A DNA stretch of 64,000 nucleotides from PSRI01 sp041484195 (GTDB lineage Bacteria; Bacteroidota; Bacteroidia; Chitinophagales; Chitinophagaceae): contig JBGPHC010000018.1 in NCBI GenBank assembly GCA_041484195.1, forward strand, positions 1-64,000, in the 5' to 3' direction. A model generated the notes under the pieces. The model was given only the letters and a program-made list of their open reading frames with translations, was not told the DNA's origin and searched no databases. This document shows positions 52,855-60,926 of this stretch, piece by piece. The translations under genes and the position numbers were made by a program. The first letter of the stretch is position 1. Every line of letters begins with the position of its first letter.

Positions 52855-53712
52855 ATGAAAAGCAGAATATTACTCTTGTTGGCAACCTTAGTTGGATTGG
52901 GCAGTTGCACATCCATATATAAATCCGGGCAAACACCCGACGATGTATATTATTCTTCCGGTCAGGCAAAGGAAGGATATGTGCAGTCTAAGAATAACCG
53001 GGACAACTACCAGCCCTATAACGCTGAAGAAGCTTCTGACAATTATCTGCGGATGAAAGTGAAAGATCCTTCGCGCTGGTCAACACTGGATTACGATATG
53101 TATGGGAATTACTATTCACCCTATTCTGCCTTCAGTCCTTATGGTGGCGCTATGCCATTCATGCCTTATGCAGGAATTGGTTATGGAGGATATTATAATC
53201 CGTTTGGATGGAACAGTTATTTAGGTTATGGAGGAATGTATTTTGGTAACTATTACAATCCATATTCCTATTTCGGAGGATTCAATCCTTATTATTACGG
53301 TGGCTACCCGGTGGTTATAGTTAAGCCTGGATCAGGTTCAACTAACCCCTACGTCAATGGACCGAGAGTGTTCAATCTGAATGGATATGGTAACAGTTCT
53401 TACCTTCCGCCCTCTGGTAGAAACGGAAATATCAACAAGAACAATAGCGCTAACCTGAGCCGGAATGCGCCGGTAAGGGTATTTGGCAATAATAGTAATA
53501 ATAATAATTCCAATTCATCGGGGAATTACCTGCGTGGATCGGGAAGCAATAGCGGCAGATCTTTCAGTCCTTCCAACAACAATAATAATACGCCGGCAAG
53601 GACTTTTGAGCCAAGAAACAACTCTTCATCCTCAGGTAATTCGGGAACCCGTTCTGGAGGTGGAGGTGGCGGCGGCTCTGCACCGGTAAGAAGTTTTCCG
53701 GGCAGGAAATAA
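52855..53712 (+). CDS. Tyr/Gly/Asn-rich lipoprotein of unknown function
   Basis: A 285-residue predicted lipoprotein (MKSRILLLLATLVGLGSC18). Residues 25-90 form a more ordered, charged part (TPDDVYYSSGQAKEGY and ASDNYLRMKVKDPSRWSTLDYD). Then follows an aromatic, Gly-rich stretch (about residues 95-165) with repeated YGGYYNP/YYNPYS-like units, and a long Asn/Ser/Gly-rich tail with an oligo-Gly run near the end and RSFPGRK at the C-terminus. The conserved front part suggests a Bacteroidota lipoprotein family, but I cannot name it. It lies between proS and a FadL-type porin gene, an order I recall from other members of the phylum. Confidence 0.72.
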   Translation: MKSRILLLLATLVGLGSCTSIYKSGQTPDDVYYSSGQAKEGYVQSKNNRDNYQPYNAEEASDNYLRMKVKDPSRWSTLDYDMYGNYYSPYSAFSPYGGAMPFMPYAGIGYGGYYNPFGWNSYLGYGGMYFGNYYNPYSYFGGFNPYYYGGYPVVIVKPGSGSTNPYVNGPRVFNLNGYGNSSYLPPSGRNGNINKNNSANLSRNAPVRVFGNNSNNNNSNSSGNYLRGSGSNSGRSFSPSNNNNNTPARTFEPRNNSSSSGNSGTRSGGGGGGGSAPVRSFPGRK

Positions 53713-53756
53713 TTCATCCAGTAATTTATAATGATATTGTACTATACTGAAAGGGA

Positions 53757-53777
53757 GGTATGATTCCAAATCATACC
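53757..53777. other. Perfect 9-bp hairpin between the lipoprotein and porin genes
   Basis: GGTATGATT (53757-53765) pairs with AATCATACC (53769-53777) across a 3-nt loop. No T-run follows directly, though an AAGG/CCTT hairpin with ATTTTT comes 12 bp later. It may weaken readthrough from the upstream gene. Confidence 0.35.
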
Positions 53778-53799
53778 ACTCTTCCTGTAAGGGAATCCT

Positions 53800-53807
53800 T
53801 ATTTTTG
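53800..53807 (+). promoter_or_regulatory. Putative -7 box of the FadL-type porin gene
   Basis: TATTTTTG matches TAnnTTTG, 23 bp before the ATG at 53831. Confidence 0.4.
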
Positions 53808-53830
53808 ATCTATCCTATTAATCTCATTTT

Positions 53831-55396
53831 ATGCGAACCCATATATTCCTTGCAGCTTTATTATTGATCAGTATGAACCTGCTGGCGCAGGAGCCGGCGG
53901 ATGCCTTACGTTATTCATGGATCACACAGGGTGGCACGGCCAGGATGCTGGGGAGCGGAGGCGCAACCACGGCCCTGGGAGGCGATATCAGCGCTACTTT
54001 CACAAATCCGGCTGGCCTTGGATTGTACAAGACAAATGAACTGGTGCTGAGCCCCGGATTTCGCCTGATCAATAACAAAACGAATTACAGGGATATGGGC
54101 GAAAAGGATAATAAGAGTTCATTTGATTTCGGAACCACGGGAGTAGTATTCGGACTACCCCTAACGGGTAACCGCAACTGGAAGAGCGCCGCATTCAGCC
54201 TGGCACTCAATCATGCCGCCAACTTCAACGGCAATATGACTTTAAGAGGCAATAACAATCAAAGCTCCTATTCTGAAAAATACCTGGAAGAGTTGATCAA
54301 TAATAATGTGACCGACCCCAATATGGCTGCTCAAAACTTTCCCTATGGCGCCAGCCTTGCCTTCAACACCTTTCTGATTGACACATTGAATGACGCGGGC
54401 GGACAATTGACCGGCTACAGAAGCCTTGCTCCCGTAGTTACAGGACTCGTGCAGCAGCAAACCATCAGAACAAAAGGCGGCATCACGGATTTCGCCTTTG
54501 CGGGTGCGGGGAATTATCTGGACAAATTGTATATCGGGGCTTCCATTGGAATCAGCGTATTGAATTATGACAGGCAGTCCAGTTTCACAGAATCTGATGC
54601 AACCAATGATAGCAATAACAATTTCAATTATTTCACCACGGATGAAACATTAAAGACGAGCGGAGGAGGAGCCAACCTCAAACTGGGTGTAATCTTTAAG
54701 CCCATAGAATCAGTTCGATTAGGGCTCAGTTTTCATAGCCCCACCTGGTATCAATTGAAAGATGTTTATACCGCCGCGGTAACAACCGACCTGGAAGGCT
54801 ATGGAGGCAGCGGTATTAAGTCGCAAAGTTCCACCAATTTTAATAACGGGATGGCCGGCGAATACAATTATTACTATACCACGCCCTGGCGTGCTGCATT
54901 CGGAGCGGCCTATGTATTCAGGGAGGAATCAGACGTGCACCAGCAGCGCGGTTATGTAAGCGCCGATGTGGAATATGTGAATTATACGTCTTCCAGTTTC
55001 AGAGCGCAGAGTTCAACGGACCAGGCTTCAACAGATTATTTCCACACGCTGAACCAGAAGATTGACGGCGTATTCAAGTCTGCAGTGAATATTCGTATTG
55101 GAGGTGAATTAAAGTTCAACACCATCATGGTAAGGGCCGGATATGCTTTTTACGGTAATCCTTATACAGCCAATTTCTTCAATAATAAAACCAGTGACAT
55201 TGTCAAAGCCAATCACATGAATCTCAGTGCTGGCCTGGGTTGGAGAGACAAGGGCATTTTTGTGGATCTCACAGCCATATACCGCATAAGCAAAGACGCT
55301 TATTATCCCTATCGCCTGGACCAGTCAGTATTCAGCCCCGCGAGCATCAACAGCAATGGAGTAAACGTTCTGGCTACCGTAGGCTTCAAGTTTTAA
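53831..55396 (+). CDS. OmpP1/FadL-type outer-membrane protein
   Basis: A 521-residue beta-barrel protein with signal peptide MRTHIFLAALLLISMNLLAQ. The start of the mature part (DALRYSWITQGGTARMLGSGGATTALGGDISATFTNPAGLGLYKTNELVLSPGF) is the hallmark N-terminal region of the OmpP1/FadL/TodX family, including the xNPAGL motif. Later barrel strands alternate in polar and aromatic residues, and the protein ends in VLATVGFKF with a terminal aromatic residue. FadL-type proteins take up hydrophobic compounds by lateral diffusion; the ligand here is unknown. It is convergent with the FG-GAP gene, with 50 bp between. Confidence 0.87.
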   Translation: MRTHIFLAALLLISMNLLAQEPADALRYSWITQGGTARMLGSGGATTALGGDISATFTNPAGLGLYKTNELVLSPGFRLINNKTNYRDMGEKDNKSSFDFGTTGVVFGLPLTGNRNWKSAAFSLALNHAANFNGNMTLRGNNNQSSYSEKYLEELINNNVTDPNMAAQNFPYGASLAFNTFLIDTLNDAGGQLTGYRSLAPVVTGLVQQQTIRTKGGITDFAFAGAGNYLDKLYIGASIGISVLNYDRQSSFTESDATNDSNNNFNYFTTDETLKTSGGGANLKLGVIFKPIESVRLGLSFHSPTWYQLKDVYTAAVTTDLEGYGGSGIKSQSSTNFNNGMAGEYNYYYTTPWRAAFGAAYVFREESDVHQQRGYVSADVEYVNYTSSSFRAQSSTDQASTDYFHTLNQKIDGVFKSAVNIRIGGELKFNTIMVRAGYAFYGNPYTANFFNNKTSDIVKANHMNLSAGLGWRDKGIFVDLTAIYRISKDAYYPYRLDQSVFSPASINSNGVNVLATVGFKF

Positions 55397-55446
55397 GCGC
55401 ATAGGCCGGAACTCTAAGGCAATAATTGACTCTAAGAAAATTCCCA

Positions 55447-58400
55447 CTAGGGTATATTCCTACTGACCCCCTTATTATCCATGATTTCTATCCCGGTAAC
55501 CTGGTCATTCACCCGCAGAAAGCGGGAAGATTGGGAAAGGAAGGAAGAACCGAAATTGAACTCTTCTTTCCTGCCTCGTCCGTCTTTAAATTTCAGCATG
55601 GCATATTGATCTGCGGGTTGTAGGGGAATATTCCTGCCCGCATTCTTCAATTGGAAAACTCTTAAAGGACCACGATTCTGCCCGGCGAATAATAAACATT
55701 GGCCTTCGGAGTTCCTGACGGAGACCAATCCCTTTCCATTGCCTGGTATAAATATTCCACTCTCCAAAATACTCAGGGGCTTGAAATGGCCCTTGCCGTC
55801 CCCCTTCAGGAAAAGTCCGTTGAATGCATCATACCGGCCTACTGAGACTTCCGTGCCGTAATCGTTGCCATTTATTACTACGTCTAAATTTCCATCACCA
55901 TCAAAATCACCTACCACCATTCCGTAAATGCAGGATAGCTGCGCCTCAATTGGTAGAGGCTCCATTTCGAATTTTCCATTCCCCATATTGCGTAAGAGGC
56001 AGCTCGTAAAATAATTGACTTCCAATTTAACGGCATCTTTGAGCTGGTCCTGGCTGAGCAATTTATCGAATGTGGCTGTTGCATATTCTTTATAGGTCTT
56101 GAATTTCCTTCGCATCTCAATCATTTGCCTTATTTCATCGTCGCGTAATTGAGCAGGAAATTCTCTCCTGGTGCCATTCCTATTAACGTCGGGAAGGTAA
56201 AGAGAAGGCAGGGCGTCATAGCTGCCGTTGTTGTCGAAATCCTTCGCGGATATGCGCACAGGTTCCTTATCCGTTGCCCTGTAAAATGAATTATGCCCCA
56301 GATTTCCGACGATATAATCCATATCACCGTCATTGTCAAAATCGCCTGCTACGATGCTGCTCCACCAGCCCTTTTCTGATTGTATGCCGGTGCCAGCCGT
56401 AACATTTCTGAATACACCTTTGTCATTTTTCAGGAAAGTGAGCGGCATCCATTCTCCCGCGATGATCAGGTCTTCCCAGCCATCGTTGTCAAAATCGGTC
56501 CATAAAGCGTCACATGCCAGGCCAAGATTGATCAGATCAGGAGCCACTGTTTTCGTAACATCGGTGAATTTGATTTGCCCGTTCTTGGAATCATTCCGGT
56601 AAATAGCGCTGGAAACGGGTTTTGGATAGGCCCAGGGCTCTACCCTGCCAGCCACAAAAATATCTATGTCCCCATCATGATCGTAATCAACTCCCCTCAC
56701 ACAGGTCTTGCTACTAAGATTTTCGGGCAAACTGGTTGTGTCCATTTTGAAATTGGCTTTGCCATCGTTGATCCACAGCTTATCCCGGTAATGGAAGGTA
56801 TTGGCAGCGTTTTCATATCCACCGCTGGTGGTGTATAGGTCAAGATCACCATCATTGTCCACATCGAATAAAAGAAGTCCCAAATCTTCCCAGGCCTTGT
56901 TCTGTATTGTGGCTCCGCCCGTTAAATCATGTATGATGAATTTACCATCGGGTTGTTGCAAAAGGATCTTTGCGCTATAACCGTAGGAGCCTCCCATTAT
57001 AATATCGTCGATTCCGTCTCCATTGATATCGCCTGCAGCCAGGCCCGGTCCATATTCTGAAAGTTTGTGCGGGAGCAATTTCTGAATATTAAAATCAATA
57101 AAGTCGAATTCGTCATACCTGGTCTTTATGCCGAGGGAATCGGTAATATCCTTAAACAGGGTATTGGAAGCAAACTTGGGACGGTCCCATGTGTAGGAGT
57201 CCTTCGCGTCTGATTGTTTCACTACCAGCATTTGGTTGGTCTTAACATGGGCCAATACCTGCATTTTACCGTCAGGCCATTTCACAACCACGGAATCGAC
57301 AACATCCACAGTATCCAAACCAAAATGAGCGATATTCTGAATGCTTGACAGGTAGCCCCTGTAAGGGTTGTTTTCATAAACCTGCGTTTTCCCATTTGCA
57401 TAATGCAATTCCACCCATGCACCGATACCGCCCAAATTGGGAGCATTTCCTGCGAATTGCACCTGAAGGTAATGAGGTGAATGTGACTTGTCGTCATTAA
57501 GCGTATTTTCAAACACAGAAGCCTCGTCGTTGATATTATTGACCACATAATCCAGGTCTCCGTCGTTATCAAGGTCTGCATAAGCGGCTCCGTTTGAAAA
57601 AGTAGGAGCCACGATGCCCCAATCTTTTGAAACATTAGTGAAACGCAGATTCCCATTATTCCGAAAGGCATAGTTCGGAATTTTCACTTCCGGAATTTGG
57701 GCCAGCATTTGTTGCTTGGAAGCTACCTGGCTGGTTCTGGTACGAAAAGCGATGAAATCGTGATCTGTTACGTCTTTGGGAAATCCATTGGTTATGATAA
57801 TGTCCCGGTAGCCATCATTGTCAAAGTCAACGACCATGGGGGTCCAGCTCCAATCGGTTTCCGCGATCCCACTATAGAATCCAATATCACTGAAAATAGG
57901 ATCGCCGACGGAATCGTTTCCCTTTACCCGGGGACCCTGGTTTATCTGAAGGGTATTCCTTACATACTGGTATTCATAACCGAAATAATCACTGTTCTGA
58001 TAGGTTTGATAACTGTTGGAATTCAGCATCATTTTTTTCCTGTAATTGTCTTCAGGATTCATGTCTAATTCTATGACGTCCATCAGACCGTCATTATTCA
58101 CATCATTGATGTCATTTCCCATCGAGTTGGCGGATGTGTGCTTGAAATAGGTGGAGAGCTCATCCGTAAATGTACCGTCATGGTTGTTGATGTATAGAAT
58201 ATTGTTGGAGATATAGTCATTGGTGACGTAGATATCTTTCCATCCGTCGCGGTTAATATCGGCAATGGTTACCCCATGCCCATATCCCTCGGTCAATATG
58301 CCTGCTTCTTTGGATACATTGGTGAATACCGGATGTTTGAGTGATTCATTCCAATCATTCCGATATAAACGGCTGGTGCTGGGTGAAGAACCGTCTTTAT

Positions 58401-59019
58401 GAATGGGTCCAAATCTACTCGGGATATAGCCTTCTGCGATCTCATTCACAAGGATGAATACATCCAGGTCACCATCATTGTCGTAGTCAAAGAAAGCTGC
58501 CTGAGTGGAATGTGTGGTATCATCGAGACCATATTCTTTGGCCATTTCCTTGAAATGAGGAATTCCGCTCTTGTCTAATCCCTGGTTTATATAGAGAAGG
58601 TTTCTTCGTTGTTCCGGATCTTTGAGGATGGAATTGGAGACATAGATATCCTGGAGACCATCGTTATTAATATCCACGACGGCTACTCCCCTGCCCCATC
58701 TTCCCGCTCCGTTTACGCCTGCAGCCTCTGTGATATCTTCAAATTTTAAATGTCCCTTATTCAGGTAAAGTTTATTTGGGACCAGATTTCCAGTGAAATA
58801 AATGTCCTGCAAGCCGTCATTATTAAAATCGCCAAACCCAACACCCCCTCCATTATATATGTTTGAAACGTCCAGGACATTAAATGAGTCGGTTTCTTTT
58901 ATGGTATTGCTGAAATGGATATTTGTCTCTGAGGAAGGAAGCTGGCGAAACAATGTTTTCTTTTCTTTGCATGACACTAAGGCTATTAAGGCAAAGAGAG
59001 ACAACCTGGAAAGATTCAT
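55447..59019 (-). CDS. FG-GAP/VCBS-repeat and ASPIC/UnbV-domain lipoprotein
   Basis: A 1190-residue predicted lipoprotein (MNLSRLSLFALIALVSC17). Two blocks of FG-GAP/VCBS-type repeats with Ca-binding-like DxNxDGxxD cores (for example DFNNDGLQDIYFTGN, DINNDGLQDIYVSN, DYDNDGDLDVFI, DVDNDGDLDLYTT, DFDGDGNLDVVI) flank a central ASPIC/UnbV domain at about residues 515-600 (GNAPNLGGIGAWVELHYANGKTQVYENNPYRGYLSSIQNIAHFGL). Such proteins commonly follow SusC/SusD genes in Bacteroidota. The gene lies 102 bp downstream of susD, but a strong terminator separates them. A surface-exposed, propeller-like binding protein is likely. No catalytic motif is seen. Confidence 0.9.
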   Translation of the reverse strand: MNLSRLSLFALIALVSCKEKKTLFRQLPSSETNIHFSNTIKETDSFNVLDVSNIYNGGGVGFGDFNNDGLQDIYFTGNLVPNKLYLNKGHLKFEDITEAAGVNGAGRWGRGVAVVDINNDGLQDIYVSNSILKDPEQRRNLLYINQGLDKSGIPHFKEMAKEYGLDDTTHSTQAAFFDYDNDGDLDVFILVNEIAEGYIPSRFGPIHKDGSSPSTSRLYRNDWNESLKHPVFTNVSKEAGILTEGYGHGVTIADINRDGWKDIYVTNDYISNNILYINNHDGTFTDELSTYFKHTSANSMGNDINDVNNDGLMDVIELDMNPEDNYRKKMMLNSNSYQTYQNSDYFGYEYQYVRNTLQINQGPRVKGNDSVGDPIFSDIGFYSGIAETDWSWTPMVVDFDNDGYRDIIITNGFPKDVTDHDFIAFRTRTSQVASKQQMLAQIPEVKIPNYAFRNNGNLRFTNVSKDWGIVAPTFSNGAAYADLDNDGDLDYVVNNINDEASVFENTLNDDKSHSPHYLQVQFAGNAPNLGGIGAWVELHYANGKTQVYENNPYRGYLSSIQNIAHFGLDTVDVVDSVVVKWPDGKMQVLAHVKTNQMLVVKQSDAKDSYTWDRPKFASNTLFKDITDSLGIKTRYDEFDFIDFNIQKLLPHKLSEYGPGLAAGDINGDGIDDIIMGGSYGYSAKILLQQPDGKFIIHDLTGGATIQNKAWEDLGLLLFDVDNDGDLDLYTTSGGYENAANTFHYRDKLWINDGKANFKMDTTSLPENLSSKTCVRGVDYDHDGDIDIFVAGRVEPWAYPKPVSSAIYRNDSKNGQIKFTDVTKTVAPDLINLGLACDALWTDFDNDGWEDLIIAGEWMPLTFLKNDKGVFRNVTAGTGIQSEKGWWSSIVAGDFDNDGDMDYIVGNLGHNSFYRATDKEPVRISAKDFDNNGSYDALPSLYLPDVNRNGTRREFPAQLRDDEIRQMIEMRRKFKTYKEYATATFDKLLSQDQLKDAVKLEVNYFTSCLLRNMGNGKFEMEPLPIEAQLSCIYGMVVGDFDGDGNLDVVINGNDYGTEVSVGRYDAFNGLFLKGDGKGHFKPLSILESGIFIPGNGKGLVSVRNSEGQCLLFAGQNRGPLRVFQLKNAGRNIPLQPADQYAMLKFKDGRGRKEEFNFGSSFLSQSSRFLRVNDQVTGIEIMDNKGVSRNIP

Positions 59020-59060
59020 TCTTATCTGAGTTTAGAAAAATGAATATAGTAAAAGCTTTT

Positions 59061-59097
59061 AACAAAAAAGGAGGCAGACCTGGTTAGTGCTGCCTCC
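59061..59097 (-). terminator. Rho-independent terminator between susD and the FG-GAP gene
   Basis: An 8-bp perfect stem (GGAGGCAG at 59070-59077, CTGCCTCC at 59090-59097) with a 12-nt loop is followed on the minus strand by a run of six Ts. It lies 25 bp after the SusD stop. Confidence 0.85.
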
Positions 59098-59121
59098 CGA
59101 TATTATTTGAGATTTCCAGTA

Positions 59122-60891
59122 TTAGTACCCTGGGTTCTGCACCAAAGTGCCATTACTCTTGTCAATTTCATTTTGCGGTATGGGCCAGTATTCGTTCTTA
59201 TTTGGCGTGAAGGTTGCACCGCTGATGTAATTAATCTTCAAACTATTGAACTCGATCGGGAAATAAGCATTTATCTCCTGAGCGGCGATGCCCCAACGCA
59301 CGAGGTCGAAGAAGCGATGTCCTTCCATTCCCAATTCAAGCATTCTTTCATAACGAATTGCTTTGCGGGCAATATCCTGGGTAGAGAAAAATCCTCCAGG
59401 ATAATTGCTCACCTTATAATTGGCCGCGGGCGTATTAGTAAATCCAGCTTCCGGATTTGCCGGGTCAATATAGGTATGTACAAATCCAGCCGGATTAGCT
59501 GCCCTTGTTCTGATCAGGTTCACATAATTTTCTGCAGTTACAAGACTTCCACCTGGGATTTCTGTCTCAACTTCTGCAGCCCACAGTAATACATCAGCAT
59601 AGCGGATCAGGTTAATGTTGTTGGCGGTTACACCACTCGACCAGAAAGAAGCGTCTGTCAATTTACCCAGCAATGCATTGGGATAAACATTTTTTACAGG
59701 CGAATAGGGGCCTCCATCACTCTGAGCGCGGATCCAGTCATTCCCAACATTTACGCCCCAATCCAGGTAAGGAATGCCTCTCCGGCCTGCAGTCCAGTCC
59801 AAACGGGGATCCAGTGTACCTGCATAAGGAATAAAAGCATCCGATGACAATTTGCCCATGTCATTCGTAACATCGGAACTTGAGAAATTATCCAGGTCAG
59901 GCAATCCTGTAGCGGCATCTGTCTTAAAATGGTTTACCAGGTATTGTGTCGGCTGAAAGAAGCCGCAGCAGGTGCCGGGTGAACCTCCATAAGGGAAATT
60001 CAAAACGTCGCCCCAGTTACCGTTATTACCATTAGCACCGTCATTGACGGAAGCCTGTGCGGCAAAGATGGACTCTGTATTGTTTTTATTGATGATGTCA
60101 AAGTTTTTATGAAACTGGTCAACCAATTGATATTTTCCGCTTGTGATAATATCATCCAACAGGGGTTTAGCATCGTTATACTTCTGTTGGAACATATAAG
60201 CCTTTGCCAAAATTGCTTCAGCGGAATATTTATTGAGTCTTCCAACCTGCGATTGTGAATTCGGGAGCTTTGATATGGCAAACTGCAAGTCTGCTTCAAT
60301 CTTGGGCCATGCATCAGTATTTGGGCCAGTATTTGGCACAAAATAATTACCGGCGCCATAAGTGATGGTCTCATCAACAAAGGGAATATTGTTCCACATT
60401 TTCTTGGCTTCAAAATGATACCAGGCGCGCAAACCGCGGGCTTCCGCCAGTATTTCATCGCTTTCGGCCTGGCTGAGATCGGTAGCCAATGCGGCAGTCC
60501 TGATCACATCATTACATCTCGAGATACCGTCATAGACTAATAACCATTTGTTGTGGAAGTAATAATTGGTTGTGGTTGGCCTAAAGGTTTCGATGGGCAC
60601 GGCATCGGGTTGGTCACCAACACTGGAACCTTTATGGGCTTCTGTGCCAGCCATGCTGCCATAAACCCAGTTTGAGCCTGCAGCGGACCAGTCGCCGCCG
60701 GCACCACCATAGCCATCAAGCAGGGAGTATGCCCCAATTAATATCCCATTCACCCCATTTTTATTAGCCAAAGCACTCGGGTCAAGCTGGCCCAATGGCG
60801 CCTTGTCCAGGAAACTCTTGCTACACGCATAAGCAATCATTGCTATTGCCGATGCGAGGAATAAGACTTTTAGAGATCTCATATATGACAA
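59122..60891 (-). CDS. RagB/SusD-family nutrient uptake lipoprotein
   Basis: A 589-residue outer-membrane lipoprotein. The signal peptide (LKVLFLASAIAMIAYAC) ends at a lipobox, followed by SKSFLDKAPLGQLDPSALANKNGVNGILIGAYSLLDGY, the typical SusD opening. The TPR-like part (AEARGLRAWYHFEAKKMWNNIPFVDE, YSAEAILAKAYMFQQKYNDAKPLLDDII) and the C-terminal RYERMLELGMEGHRFFDLVRWG and YWPIPQNEIDKS signatures are complete. It caps the SusC channel and binds the substrate, an oligosaccharide in known cases. The start lies 35 bp after the SusC stop, so the two are cotranscribed. No glycoside hydrolase is present beside it, and the substrate is unknown. Confidence 0.95.
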   Translation of the reverse strand: MSYMRSLKVLFLASAIAMIAYACSKSFLDKAPLGQLDPSALANKNGVNGILIGAYSLLDGYGGAGGDWSAAGSNWVYGSMAGTEAHKGSSVGDQPDAVPIETFRPTTTNYYFHNKWLLVYDGISRCNDVIRTAALATDLSQAESDEILAEARGLRAWYHFEAKKMWNNIPFVDETITYGAGNYFVPNTGPNTDAWPKIEADLQFAISKLPNSQSQVGRLNKYSAEAILAKAYMFQQKYNDAKPLLDDIITSGKYQLVDQFHKNFDIINKNNTESIFAAQASVNDGANGNNGNWGDVLNFPYGGSPGTCCGFFQPTQYLVNHFKTDAATGLPDLDNFSSSDVTNDMGKLSSDAFIPYAGTLDPRLDWTAGRRGIPYLDWGVNVGNDWIRAQSDGGPYSPVKNVYPNALLGKLTDASFWSSGVTANNINLIRYADVLLWAAEVETEIPGGSLVTAENYVNLIRTRAANPAGFVHTYIDPANPEAGFTNTPAANYKVSNYPGGFFSTQDIARKAIRYERMLELGMEGHRFFDLVRWGIAAQEINAYFPIEFNSLKINYISGATFTPNKNEYWPIPQNEIDKSNGTLVQNPGY

Positions 60892-60926
60892 TTTTTTTAT
60901 TGTAACGAATTGGCTTACTATAAATT

